Below are positions 25,068 to 32,926 of a DNA stretch of 64,000 bases, piece after piece (within the stretch, counting starts at the first letter, position 1; each line of letters starts with the position of its first letter). The notes below the pieces were generated by a model. The model was given only the letters and a program-made list of their open reading frames with translations. It was not told where the DNA came from and ran no database searches. The stretch is from positions 49,100-113,099 of the forward strand of contig NZ_WIAO01000019.1 of the NCBI RefSeq assembly GCF_009451885.1. The letters run 5' to 3'. A program made the position numbers and the translations under genes. This DNA is from Glycomyces albidus (GTDB lineage Bacteria; Actinomycetota; Actinomycetes; Mycobacteriales; Micromonosporaceae).

Positions 25068-26768
25068 GTGAACACCACCGCACGAGTCGCGGCCGCCTAC
25101 GCCCGCATCGCCGAAGCCGACCGGCCCGAGGTCTGGGTCAGTCTGCGCGACGAAGCCGACGTCCTGGCCGAGGCCGCCCGGATCCAGGACCGCCTCGACG
25201 CCGGCGCCGACCTGCCCCTCGCCGGGAAGGTCTTCGCGGCCAAGGACAACGTCGACGTCGCCGGCCTGCCCACGACCGCGGGCTGCCCCTCGTACGCGTA
25301 TGAGCCCGCGCGCGACGCCACCGCCGTCGCGCGCCTGCGCGCGGCCGGGGCGATCTGCCTGGGCAAGACCAACCTCGACCAGTTCGCGACCGGCCTGGTC
25401 GGCACCCGCAGCCCCTACGGCGCCGTCCGCGCCGCCGCCGACCCCGAGCGGATCTCCGGCGGCTCCTCCTCCGGCTCGGCCGTCGCGGTCGCCCTCGGCG
25501 TCGCCGACTTCGCCCTCGGCACCGACACCGCCGGCTCCGGCCGGGTCCCGGCCGCCCTCAACGGCATCGTCGGCGTCAAGGCCAGCCTCGGCCTCGTCCC
25601 CGTCGACGGCGTCGTCCCCGCCTGCCCCTCCTACGACTGCCTCACCGTGTTCGCGCCCGACCTCGCCGCCGCCGTCGAAGCGATCGGCGTCATGGCCCGC
25701 ACCGAACCGCTCGCCCCCGGCGCGCCGTGGCCGCGCGACGACCACCCCGCCTCGCGGCCCTGGCCCGCCGACGCGGTCCTCGCCGCCCCCGCCGACGCGC
25801 GCGCCGCCGTCCCGATCGACGCCAACCTCGCCGGACTCGACCCCGACTTCCGGCCGTTGTGGAACGACGCGATCGCGCGCTTCGCCGCCGCCGGCGTCGA
25901 ACTCGTCCCGGTGGACGTCCAGCCGCTCCTGGACGCCGCCCTGCTGCTCTACGAAGGCGCGCTCGTCGCCGAGCGGTACGCCGCGTTCGGCGCCCACATC
26001 GACGCCTGGCCCGCTGACGCCGACCCCACGGTCGCCGAGATCGTCAGAGGCGCAGGCAAGTTCAGCGCCGCCGACCTCGTGGCCGACCAGCAGCGCCTCC
26101 GCGAGGCACGCTTGCGCGCCGACCGGCTCCTGCACGGCTTCGACGCGCTCCTGCTCCCGACCGCGCCCCTGCACCCCCGCATCAGTGAGGTCCAAGCCGA
26201 CCCGATCGGCGTCAACGCCGCCATGGGCACCTTCACCAACTTCGTGAACCTCCTCGACATGGCGGCGGTCGCCGTCCCCGCCGGGGCCGCCGGCACCAAG
26301 GGCTTCGGCGTCAGCGTCATCGTCCCGGCCTTCCGCGACCAGGTCGCGATCGACCTCGCCGCGCGCGCCGGGGGAGCGGACGCACCGCTGTTCGCGCCCG
26401 CCGCGGCCGAACTCGTCGTCTTCGGCGCCCACCTCACCGGGATGCCCCTGAACCACGAGCTCACCGACCTCGGCGCCCGCTTCGCCGGCGAAGTCGCCAC
26501 CGCCCCCGCCTACCGCATGTACGAACTCGACACCCGGCCCCCGAAACCACTGGTCGTCAGGGCCGACGACGGCGCGAGCCTCCCCGGCGAACGCTGGCTC
26601 CTCAGCCCCGCCGCTCTCGGCGCCTTCCTCGCCGCCCTCCCCGCCCCCATGACCCTCGGCAAGGTCGAACTCGCCGACGGCACCTGGGCCACGGGCTTCG
26701 TCGCCAGCGCACCGTCGGGTGAGGACATCACCCACAAGGGTGGTTGGCGCGCCCACCGCACTCCCTGA
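25068..26768 (+). CDS. atzF: Allophanate hydrolase
   Basis: Hydrolyses allophanate to ammonia and carbon dioxide, completing urea breakdown. It has an amidase-signature N-terminal domain with catalytic Lys (FAAKDN, about 59), cis-Ser in GGSSSGS (about 133) and nucleophile Ser in DTAGSGR (about 157), then the AtzF-type C-terminal domain (MYELDTRPPKPLVV onward, about residues 485-566). It is 566 residues, shorter than the Dur1,2 fusion because the carboxylase is separate. GTG 25068 has AGGGGA upstream; GTG 25044 in frame lacks a good RBS. Confidence 0.92.
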   Translation: MNTTARVAAAYARIAEADRPEVWVSLRDEADVLAEAARIQDRLDAGADLPLAGKVFAAKDNVDVAGLPTTAGCPSYAYEPARDATAVARLRAAGAICLGKTNLDQFATGLVGTRSPYGAVRAAADPERISGGSSSGSAVAVALGVADFALGTDTAGSGRVPAALNGIVGVKASLGLVPVDGVVPACPSYDCLTVFAPDLAAAVEAIGVMARTEPLAPGAPWPRDDHPASRPWPADAVLAAPADARAAVPIDANLAGLDPDFRPLWNDAIARFAAAGVELVPVDVQPLLDAALLLYEGALVAERYAAFGAHIDAWPADADPTVAEIVRGAGKFSAADLVADQQRLREARLRADRLLHGFDALLLPTAPLHPRISEVQADPIGVNAAMGTFTNFVNLLDMAAVAVPAGAAGTKGFGVSVIVPAFRDQVAIDLAARAGGADAPLFAPAAAELVVFGAHLTGMPLNHELTDLGARFAGEVATAPAYRMYELDTRPPKPLVVRADDGASLPGERWLLSPAALGAFLAALPAPMTLGKVELADGTWATGFVASAPSGEDITHKGGWRAHRTP

Positions 26769-26861
26769 TCCCTTGCGCAGCAGTACGAGCCCGAAGGCCG
26801 AGCGCCCACGTGTTTGCCGTCCCCCGATACCGTGAAGTCAGGAGACAAAGGTGGTGCGGGC

Positions 26862-28646
26862 ATGAGTGACGAGGCGAGCGAGGACGCGTCGAGCGACGAG
26901 CAGGTAATCGACCTGACCTTGGCCGCTCGCGAGGGCAAACTGGAGCGCGTGGTCGGCCGCGACCCCGAGCTCGACCGCATCTTGCGGACCCTGAGCCGGA
27001 GGCGCCGCAGGCAACTGCTCCTCGTCGGCGAGTCCGAGGTCGGCAAGGGCGTATTCTGCCGAGTGGCGGAGACGGTGGAGGGCGGCAAGATCGCGCTGCT
27101 CGATGAGCTGTTCGGCGATCTGGACGTGGAGAACCTCGCCGTCAAAGCCATGCGGCACGAGTACGTCTCTTGGCAGGACGAGCAGGAAATCCCGATCATC
27201 TGCATCGACCGCGTCGAGGCGCTGTCCGGCTTCGTCCGAGGCCGGGAATCCGATGTCGACCTGCTCCTGTGGTTCATGACTTGGATGAACCTGCCGGTGG
27301 TGATGACCACCCGCCCCGATGACGCGCTCGCTCGCACCCTCGCCGACTTCCCCGCGATCGAGCGCATCGACCGCATGACGGTCGTGGAGCTACCCGCCGC
27401 CGAATCCGTGGAAGCAGCCCGGACCGCCATCGCACCACTCGAACACCATCACGGCGTCTCCATCGCCGACGAGGCCGCGCACGCCGCCGTCGCGCTCGCG
27501 GACCGGTACCTCACCGACCGGCCGCTCCCTGCGAAGGCCCTCGACCTCGTCGACGACGCGTGCGCGCTCGTGGCCCTCCACCTCGCCCGCAAACCGCAGG
27601 AGCTGGCGGACCTCGAGTCCGAGATCGCCCAAGCACAGCAAGCGCTCGCAGACGCGGTCGCCGCCGAGCAGTTCGAGGAGGCTTCGCTCCTGCGACGGCG
27701 GATGACGACGCTCGAACTGCGGCAGGTCACGGTCGCCGACGCGTGGCGGACCGGCGAGCTGCACGGGCGGGCCGTCGTCGACGCCCGAGCGGTGCTGGCG
27801 GCGACCGCCGACCTCACCGGCATCCCTGCCGACGAACTCGAATACGAGGCTGCGGCGCCGACCCGGACCGGTGGCGCGTACGGCCCCGCTCCGACCGAGC
27901 CGCGCCTGCCGATCCGGGCCGCCTCGACCGCGCTGCTGATCGCCAACGGCCGCTACCACGACCCGTTCATCGAGGACATCCCGGCCGCTGGTAACAACCT
28001 GGAGGACCTCCACGCCTGCCTCGCCCACCCCGCTCACGGCACCTTCGCATCCGACCGCGTGATCCCCATCGACACGCTCGACTACGCCGAGCTCGCCACG
28101 ATCGCCGACGCCGCGCGGGACACCGCCGACACCTTGCTCGTCTACTACTCCGGGCACGGCTTCGTCGCCGACGACGGCCGGTTCTATCTCGGGATGCGGG
28201 GGACGAGCCACGACAAGTGGAAGCACACCGGCATGCCGTACGACCAGCTCCGCAGCGCGGTGATCGACAGCCCCGCCGCGAACAAGCTGATCGTGCTCGA
28301 CTGCTGCTACTCCGGCCAGGCAATCGACATGCTCGCCGATCCCACCGGCCTCGGCGGCCAGCTCGACGTCGAAGGCACCTATGTCCTGACGGCGAGTTCG
28401 GCGACCCGCCTCGCCCATGCCCCCGAAGGGCACCGCAACTCCGCCTTCACCGCCGAGCTGATCACGATTCTCGCCGAAGGCCTGGACAACGGCTCCGAGG
28501 TCATCCGCGTCGCCGAGCTCTATCCGCGCCTGCGCTCGAGCCTCGCCGCCAAGGGGTTCTCCGACCCGCAGCAGCGCGGCACCAACAACATCGGACAGCT
28601 CGCCATCGTCAAGAACCCCTTCGGAAAGGACCGTGAAGATGCCTGA
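26862..28646 (+). CDS. Clp D1-type AAA+ module fused to caspase-like protease
   Basis: A 594-residue fusion. Residues about 25-225 follow ClpB/ClpC nucleotide-binding domain 1: VVGRDPELDRILRTLSRR, Walker-A-like GESEVGKG (56-63), IICIDRVEALSG in the Walker B place (Asp116-Arg117) and ADRYLTDRPLPAKALDLVDD. Then comes a ClpC-type helical middle part (AEQFEEASLLRRRMTTLEL) and the linker LTGIPADEL (about 318-326), which in Clp leads into D2. Instead of D2 there is a caspase-like domain (about 355-594) with His432 (YYSGHGF) and Cys482 (LDCCYSG). Walker A and B are degenerate. ATG 26862 follows AAAGGTGG. It overlaps the EACC1-like gene by 8 bp, the architecture of an NTP-linked conflict system; target unknown. 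Confidence 0.82.
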   Translation: MSDEASEDASSDEQVIDLTLAAREGKLERVVGRDPELDRILRTLSRRRRRQLLLVGESEVGKGVFCRVAETVEGGKIALLDELFGDLDVENLAVKAMRHEYVSWQDEQEIPIICIDRVEALSGFVRGRESDVDLLLWFMTWMNLPVVMTTRPDDALARTLADFPAIERIDRMTVVELPAAESVEAARTAIAPLEHHHGVSIADEAAHAAVALADRYLTDRPLPAKALDLVDDACALVALHLARKPQELADLESEIAQAQQALADAVAAEQFEEASLLRRRMTTLELRQVTVADAWRTGELHGRAVVDARAVLAATADLTGIPADELEYEAAAPTRTGGAYGPAPTEPRLPIRAASTALLIANGRYHDPFIEDIPAAGNNLEDLHACLAHPAHGTFASDRVIPIDTLDYAELATIADAARDTADTLLVYYSGHGFVADDGRFYLGMRGTSHDKWKHTGMPYDQLRSAVIDSPAANKLIVLDCCYSGQAIDMLADPTGLGGQLDVEGTYVLTASSATRLAHAPEGHRNSAFTAELITILAEGLDNGSEVIRVAELYPRLRSSLAAKGFSDPQQRGTNNIGQLAIVKNPFGKDREDA

Positions 28647-28995
28647 CTCCGATCAGCTCGCCATCTCCGGCGACCCCGCCGAGGTCCGTGAACTCCTCGC
28701 GATGCTGCGCCGCGACGCCGAGCTGCGGGCGGCGCGGCCCGAACTGGTGGTCCCGGAGCCGGTCAGCGGGCAGCTCGGCGGGGTCGCGGACACGATCACC
28801 GCGCTCGTCACGAACGACGCCGTGCTGAGCGCGGCCACGACGACCGTCGGGGTCTGGCTCGGCGCTCGGATCCGACCCACCCGCATCCGTGTCAAGCGCG
28901 GCGAGACCGAGGTCGAAGTGGAGACCGTCAGCGGCAAGCGGGCCGAAACCTACGCCCGCGAACTCCTCGACAAGCTGTCCGAACCGGGGGAGTAG
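28639..28995 (+). CDS. EACC1-like small partner of the caspase protein
   Basis: A 118-residue protein with the layout I know from effector-associated constant component 1 (EACC1) proteins: an N-terminal strand/helix unit (LAISGDPAEVRELLAMLRRD), a central Gly/Ala-rich hydrophobic helix (AVLSAATTTVGVWLGAR, about 60-76) and C-terminal strands with KRGETEVEVETVSG. EACC1 genes are known from computational surveys as constant neighbours of caspase- or trypsin-type effectors in multi-gene conflict systems, with unknown mechanism. ATG 28639 has GGAAAGGA eight bases upstream and overlaps the protease gene. GTG 28633 is an alternative. The family call rests on pattern and context only. Confidence 0.6.
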   Translation: MPDSDQLAISGDPAEVRELLAMLRRDAELRAARPELVVPEPVSGQLGGVADTITALVTNDAVLSAATTTVGVWLGARIRPTRIRVKRGETEVEVETVSGKRAETYARELLDKLSEPGE

Positions 28996-29035
28996 CGCGG
29001 GGACGGCTGTCATACGGCCGTGCAACGATCGGCGG

Positions 29036-29788
29036 ATGGATTTCCCCGACCTCCAAGCCCATCTCATCGACGAGGCCGCCCGGTTCCGGGCCGCCGTCAT
29101 TTCGGCCGCACCGGACGCCAAGGTCCCGAGCTGTCCCGAGTGGACGGCCGTCGACCTGCTCGACCACCTGGCTGAAACGTACGACCACAAGACCCAGTCG
29201 ATGCGCCTGATGCGCCGGCCCCGCGAAGACGACGCCATCAGCCGGCCCGGCGGCGCCGTGGACCGCTTCGACGCCGCGCTCGCCGACCTGCTCGCCGAAT
29301 TCGACGACCGCGGCCCCGAATCGCTGTCGTACACCTGGTACGGCCCCGACCAGACGACCGGCTTCTGGATCCGCCGCATGGCGCACGAGACCGTGGTCCA
29401 CCGCGCCGACGCCGAGCTCGCCGCCGGACTCCCCATCGGTCCCGTCGACTCGGCGCTCGCGCTCGACGGCATCGACGAGATGCTCATGGTCATGCTCTCC
29501 TGGGGTTCGAAGGCGTACCGGGACTGGGCGGCCGACAGCATCGCCGAGAACGACGGCCTGCAGGTCGGGGTCCGGGCCGGTTCGCGGTCGTGGACCGCGA
29601 TCGTCAGCGTCGCCGGCATCGACATCGCCGACGGCGACGCCGCGGGCACCGCCGCGACGGTCTCGGGGACGCCCGGCGAGGTGCTCCTGTGGCTGTGGCG
29701 GCGCCTGCCGCTCGACGCGCTCCCAGTCGAAAGCGACCGCGCCGCGGCGGCCGCCTTCTACGACCTGGTCGAGGAGTTCGCACAGTGA
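29036..29788 (+). CDS. Maleylpyruvate isomerase-family (DinB-fold) protein
   Basis: A 250-residue protein of the actinobacterial mycothiol-dependent maleylpyruvate isomerase-like family. The N-terminal DinB-like four-helix bundle has CPEWTAVDLLDHLAETYDHK (about 35-54) and HETVVHRADAE (about 116-126), whose His and Glu residues are the usual metal ligands. A C-terminal MDMPI-type domain follows. Most members have no assigned reaction; mycothiol-linked transfer is the family guess. It starts 40 bp after the EACC1-like gene on the same strand and overlaps the next gene (GTGA), so it may be in the same operon, but its family is widespread and the link may be incidental. Confidence 0.78.
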   Translation: MDFPDLQAHLIDEAARFRAAVISAAPDAKVPSCPEWTAVDLLDHLAETYDHKTQSMRLMRRPREDDAISRPGGAVDRFDAALADLLAEFDDRGPESLSYTWYGPDQTTGFWIRRMAHETVVHRADAELAAGLPIGPVDSALALDGIDEMLMVMLSWGSKAYRDWAADSIAENDGLQVGVRAGSRSWTAIVSVAGIDIADGDAAGTAATVSGTPGEVLLWLWRRLPLDALPVESDRAAAAAFYDLVEEFAQ

Positions 29789-30246
29789 ACTCCGAGCGCA
29801 CAGTGAACGACGAGCAGATCGCCCGGGACCTCGCCGACCGGGCCGAGATCCCCTACCCCGGCGAATGGCAGCGGCCGCCCTTCCGCGAGCTCCGCCTCGG
29901 CGACCGCGTGTTCGCGCTCGTCGCCTCCGACCCCGGCCTCAGCGACATCGGCGTCGACCGCGCCGACGGCGGCGTGTGGCTCCTGCCCGCCGAAGGCGAA
30001 TCCGCACAGCTGAACACGAGCGCCGCCGCGTTCACCGCCTGCTCGAAGATGTACGCGGCCGCCGCCGCCGAGGCCGAACGCCTTGCCGCAGCAGACGTCG
30101 GCGACGACGAGGACGAGGACCGCGGCGACGCCTTCACCGAGTACGTCCTCGAACGCCTCGCCGCCGTCGACCCGGTCGCGGTGGAGGACGAGAACGGCCT
30201 CTGGTCCGTGGCCGCCGAGGAGCTCGGCTACAGCCTGCCGCTGTGA
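29785..30246 (+). CDS. Small acidic protein, possibly SUKH-4-like
   Basis: A 153-residue acidic protein starting at GTG 29785 in overlap with the previous stop (GTGA). The C-terminal part FTEYVLERLAAVDPVAVEDENGLWSVAAEELG resembles the end of SUKH-4-type immunity proteins, with a conserved Trp and acidic residues, and the middle has VWLLPAEGESAQLNTSAAAF. I recognise this by eye and cannot run a profile search. If right, it would be an immunity-type protein next to an effector locus. A second in-frame GTG at 29803 is possible. A hairpin follows the stop. Confidence 0.5.
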   Translation: MNSERTVNDEQIARDLADRAEIPYPGEWQRPPFRELRLGDRVFALVASDPGLSDIGVDRADGGVWLLPAEGESAQLNTSAAAFTACSKMYAAAAAEAERLAAADVGDDEDEDRGDAFTEYVLERLAAVDPVAVEDENGLWSVAAEELGYSLPL

Positions 30247-30272
30247 CGTCGGAGCGCTACGGCCGGACGCCT

Positions 30273-30308
30273 GCGGGCTTCGCGCGCGACCGCCTCTGCG
30301 AAGCCCGC
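30273..30308. terminator. Hairpin between convergent genes
   Basis: GCGGGCTTCGC (30273-30283) pairs perfectly with GCGAAGCCCGC (30298-30308), loop 14 nt, no T-run. It lies in the 213-bp gap between the SUKH-like gene and the convergent secreted-protein gene; the rest of that gap shows nothing recognisable. Confidence 0.6.
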
Positions 30309-30459
30309 TGCCGCCCGCCGTCCGTCACCGACACGATGAAGACATGACCTCACCCGACTCCTGCATCATCAGCCTCCTGGTTCGGTTGAACGGAAGCCGT
30401 ATTCCGATGCAGTCCGTCCCACCTGCGGCAGGCCCGTCCGAGGGTGTCCGTCCAATCGC

Positions 30460-30840
30460 TCATTCGATGAACCCCTCGCTCTTGCAGGGCGGACGGAAGT
30501 CGGTGCCGTTCCAGCACAGTTGCATCGTGTAAAACTCTCCAACCTTGACGTTGAAGGTCTCCGTGTTGCAACCGGCGTCGCCGCCGTCGGTGACCTTGAG
30601 TATCACGAAGGTGTTGTTGTAGAGGCGCCCGGTCACCGAGGCCCCGTCGCTGTTGGTGTCGCAGACCTTGAATTGGTCGGTCTCGACGTCGATATGGGTC
30701 ATCGTGCCGAGCTGGTTGCCGTCGATGTCGTTCAGAATCAGGAAGGTGTTGGCGGCCTGGGCCTGACCGGTGGCGAAGATGAGCAGCGCGGTCATAGCCG
30801 CGAGGACGACGATCGCCCGTTTCGCGATTCGTATCGGCAT
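30460..30840 (-). CDS. Small secreted protein with four cysteines
   Basis: A 126-residue protein with a clear Sec signal peptide (RIAKRAIVVLAAMTALLIFA, cleavage near AQA-A about residue 29). The mature part of about 97 residues has four Cys (KVCDT, AGCNT, QLCWN, PPCKS) and alternating strands, so a small disulfide-bonded beta domain is likely. It resembles a group of short actinobacterial exported proteins of unknown function. RBS GGAGG lies seven bases before ATG 30840. Base composition and codon use are less GC-biased than its neighbours (many AAC, ACG, TTG codons), which may mean recent transfer or relaxed selection. Confidence 0.75.
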   Translation of the reverse strand: MPIRIAKRAIVVLAAMTALLIFATGQAQAANTFLILNDIDGNQLGTMTHIDVETDQFKVCDTNSDGASVTGRLYNNTFVILKVTDGGDAGCNTETFNVKVGEFYTMQLCWNGTDFRPPCKSEGFIE

Positions 30841-30984
30841 TCACTTTCCTCCGGGCGTGCTTCGATATCTGTCCCGTTCGAGTCTTCGCGGTCGGGACAC
30901 GGGTCCCGCATGAATGCCGCACGCATCGTGCACGGATCCGAGTGCGGCCGCCTTCGACCGGGTCGACCCGGCCATGTGACGGCT

Positions 30985-31005
30985 GCCGCCCGCGACACGG
31001 GCGGC
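30985..31005 (-). terminator. Hairpin downstream of the PLP-enzyme gene
   Basis: GCCGCCCG (30985-30992) and CGGGCGGC (30998-31005) form an 8-bp stem with a CGACA loop, about 70 bp past the stop of the minus-strand gene at 31074. The rest of 30841-31073 holds only the leader of the secreted-protein gene. Confidence 0.4.
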
Positions 31006-31073
31006 CGGCGTCGGAGACGAGTGAGGATCGTCCGGCCAGGACGACGGACCAGGGCCCGAGATCGCCGCGGGTC

Positions 31074-32285
31074 CTACGCCTGCAACGCTGTCGCCGGGAC
31101 GGCCACCGGCCGGCGCGCCGCCAGCGCCCGGTCCAGGTCCGCGATGAGGTCCTTGGGGTCCTCGAGGCCGATCGAGAGCCTGACGAGGCTGTCGGCGGGC
31201 CGGGCGTCGGCGGTCACGGGGCGGTGCGTCAGCGCGGCCGGGTGCTGGATCAGCGAGTCCACGCCGCCCAGCGACACCGCGTGCGTGAACAGCCCGACCG
31301 CCGAGGTCACGTGCCGGGCCTGCTCGTAGCCGCCGCGGAGGTCGACGGCGATCATCGCGCCGGCGCCGCGCATCTGCGTGCCGAGCAGCCCCTGCGGGTC
31401 GCCATCGAGGCCGGGGTAGTGGACGCGGGCGACGCCCTGGTGGGTCCGCAGCCACGCGGCGATGCGCTCGGCACCGGCCTGCTGCGCCCGCACCCGGATC
31501 GGCAGCGTCGTCAGTCCCCTGTGGAGCAGGTAGGCGCCGAGCGGGTGGAGCAGGCCGCCGGTGACGGCCCGGACCCGCCGCAGCGCGGCCGCGGTCTCGT
31601 CGCCGCAGGCGATGACGCCGGCGACCACGTCGCCGTGGCCGCCGAGGTACTTGGTCGCGCTGTGCAGCACCATCGACGCCCCGAAGTCGATCGGGTTCTG
31701 CAGGACCGGGGTCGCGAAGGTGTTGTCCACCAGGACCGGGACGCCTTGGGCGGCCTCGACCACGGCGCGGATGTCGACCAGGTCCAGCGTCGGGTTCGCG
31801 GGCGTCTCGAGCACCACCATCGCCGTGTCCGGCCGCACCGCCGCGGCGACCTCGGCCGCGGTGCAGAACGTCGTCTCGGTCCCGAGCAGGCCCGTCGACA
31901 GGAGGTGGTCCGTCCCGCCGTACAGGGGCCGGACGGCCAGCACGTGCCGCCGCCCCGTGCCCGCGGTGGCCGCCAGGATCGCGGCGGTCATCGCCGCCAT
32001 GCCCGAGGCGAACGCCACCGCGGCGTCGGCGTTCTCGAGCGCCGCCAGGGCCGATTCGAACCGCGCGACGGTCGGGTTCCACAGCCGCGCGTACACCGGG
32101 CCGCCTTCGGGCGTCGGGGCGCCGCCCGCGGCCATGGCCTCGTACGAGGTGCCGCCGGCCTCGATGTCCGGCAGGGGGCTGGTGGAGGACAGGTCGATCG
32201 GCAGGGCGTGGACGCCCAGTCCGGCGAGGTCCTCGCGGCCGGCGTGAACGGCGATCGTGTCGGGTTGCAGCCACGGCGATGTCAT
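31074..32285 (-). CDS. Cystathionine gamma-synthase/lyase-family PLP enzyme
   Basis: A 403-residue Cys/Met-metabolism PLP enzyme (fold type I). The PLP lysine is in SATKYLGGHGD (Lys about 212); VLVDNTFATPVLQNP and ALENADAAVAFASGMAA are family landmarks. The family includes cystathionine gamma-synthase, beta/gamma-lyases and methionine gamma-lyase, and sequence alone does not choose. It is divergent from an Lrp/AsnC regulator with a shared palindrome, which is more usual for a catabolic lyase or an amino-acid-responsive gene. ATG 32285 starts MTSPWLQPDTIAVHAG. Confidence 0.85.
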   Translation of the reverse strand: MTSPWLQPDTIAVHAGREDLAGLGVHALPIDLSSTSPLPDIEAGGTSYEAMAAGGAPTPEGGPVYARLWNPTVARFESALAALENADAAVAFASGMAAMTAAILAATAGTGRRHVLAVRPLYGGTDHLLSTGLLGTETTFCTAAEVAAAVRPDTAMVVLETPANPTLDLVDIRAVVEAAQGVPVLVDNTFATPVLQNPIDFGASMVLHSATKYLGGHGDVVAGVIACGDETAAALRRVRAVTGGLLHPLGAYLLHRGLTTLPIRVRAQQAGAERIAAWLRTHQGVARVHYPGLDGDPQGLLGTQMRGAGAMIAVDLRGGYEQARHVTSAVGLFTHAVSLGGVDSLIQHPAALTHRPVTADARPADSLVRLSIGLEDPKDLIADLDRALAARRPVAVPATALQA

Positions 32286-32310
32286 GCCCAGACTCTAGGC
32301 AGAACCACAA

Positions 32311-32333
32311 CCTGCTGCAATACTTGCCGCAGG
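32311..32333. promoter_or_regulatory. Lrp/AsnC-type operator
   Basis: CCTGCTGCAA (32311-32320) and TTGCCGCAGG (32324-32333) are inverted with one mismatch around TAC. It is centred in the 98-bp region between the PLP enzyme and the Lrp gene, as expected for an autoregulated divergent pair. Confidence 0.6.
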
Positions 32334-32383
32334 AACCCGCGGCACCGGCCGGTATCGATGCGGTTTCCGCGAAAGGAGCCGTC

Positions 32384-32878
32384 ATGGCGGGGGAGCAGCC
32401 GAAGAAACCGCAACCGCCGGTGGCCCTGGACGGCACCGACCTGGCGATCCTCGCCGCGCTCGTGGCGGACGGCCGGACCACGAACGCGGCGCTGGCGGCG
32501 CGGGCGGGCGTGGCGGAGTCGACCTGCGCGTACCGGGTGCGGGCGCTGCGCGAGTCCGGGGTGATCACCGGCGTGCGCGCGCACCTGAGTCCCGAGGCGC
32601 TGGGGCGTCCGCTGCACGCGATCATCAAGGTGCGCTTGGGCACCCACAGCCGCGAGTTCGTGCACCACCTCTACGGCCGCCTGGTGGACCTGCCGGGGGT
32701 GCTGACGGTGTTCCACGTCGGCGGCGACGACGACTTCCTCCTGCACGCGGCCGTCGCCGGCCCCGAGGCGCTGCGCGACCTGATCCTGGAGCACATCACG
32801 GTGCATCCGATGGTCCGGCAGACCGAGACCCAGCTCGTCTTCGAGGTCCGCGAGGGCCGCGGGGTCCTGCCCGCATGA
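32384..32878 (+). CDS. Lrp/AsnC-family regulator
   Basis: A 164-residue regulator with an N-terminal winged HTH (TTNAALAARAGVAESTCAYR, about 34-53) and a C-terminal RAM/ASNC ligand-binding domain (LEHITVHPMVRQTETQLVF near the end). It probably controls the divergent Cys/Met PLP enzyme in response to an amino acid. ATG 32384 has AAAGGAG six bases upstream; an upstream start at 32279 would lie across the operator. Its stop touches a strong hairpin. Confidence 0.88.
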   Translation: MAGEQPKKPQPPVALDGTDLAILAALVADGRTTNAALAARAGVAESTCAYRVRALRESGVITGVRAHLSPEALGRPLHAIIKVRLGTHSREFVHHLYGRLVDLPGVLTVFHVGGDDDFLLHAAVAGPEALRDLILEHITVHPMVRQTETQLVFEVREGRGVLPA

Positions 32879-32879
32879 C

Positions 32880-32910
32880 GAGGGCCCGGACCGTGCCGGT
32901 CCGGGCCCTC
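32880..32910. terminator. Bidirectional hairpin between convergent genes
   Basis: GAGGGCCCGGACC (32880-32892) pairs perfectly with GGTCCGGGCCCTC (32898-32910), loop 5 nt. It lies between the Lrp gene and the convergent GH51 gene and can serve both. Confidence 0.8.
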
Positions 32911-32926
32911 AAAACACACTGCGGAC

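Noticed and set aside
30344..30532. A plus-strand open frame of about 60 codons before the secreted-protein gene
   Set aside because: No RBS or recognisable product, and it overlaps the 3' end of the minus-strand gene, which has a strong RBS and signal peptide.
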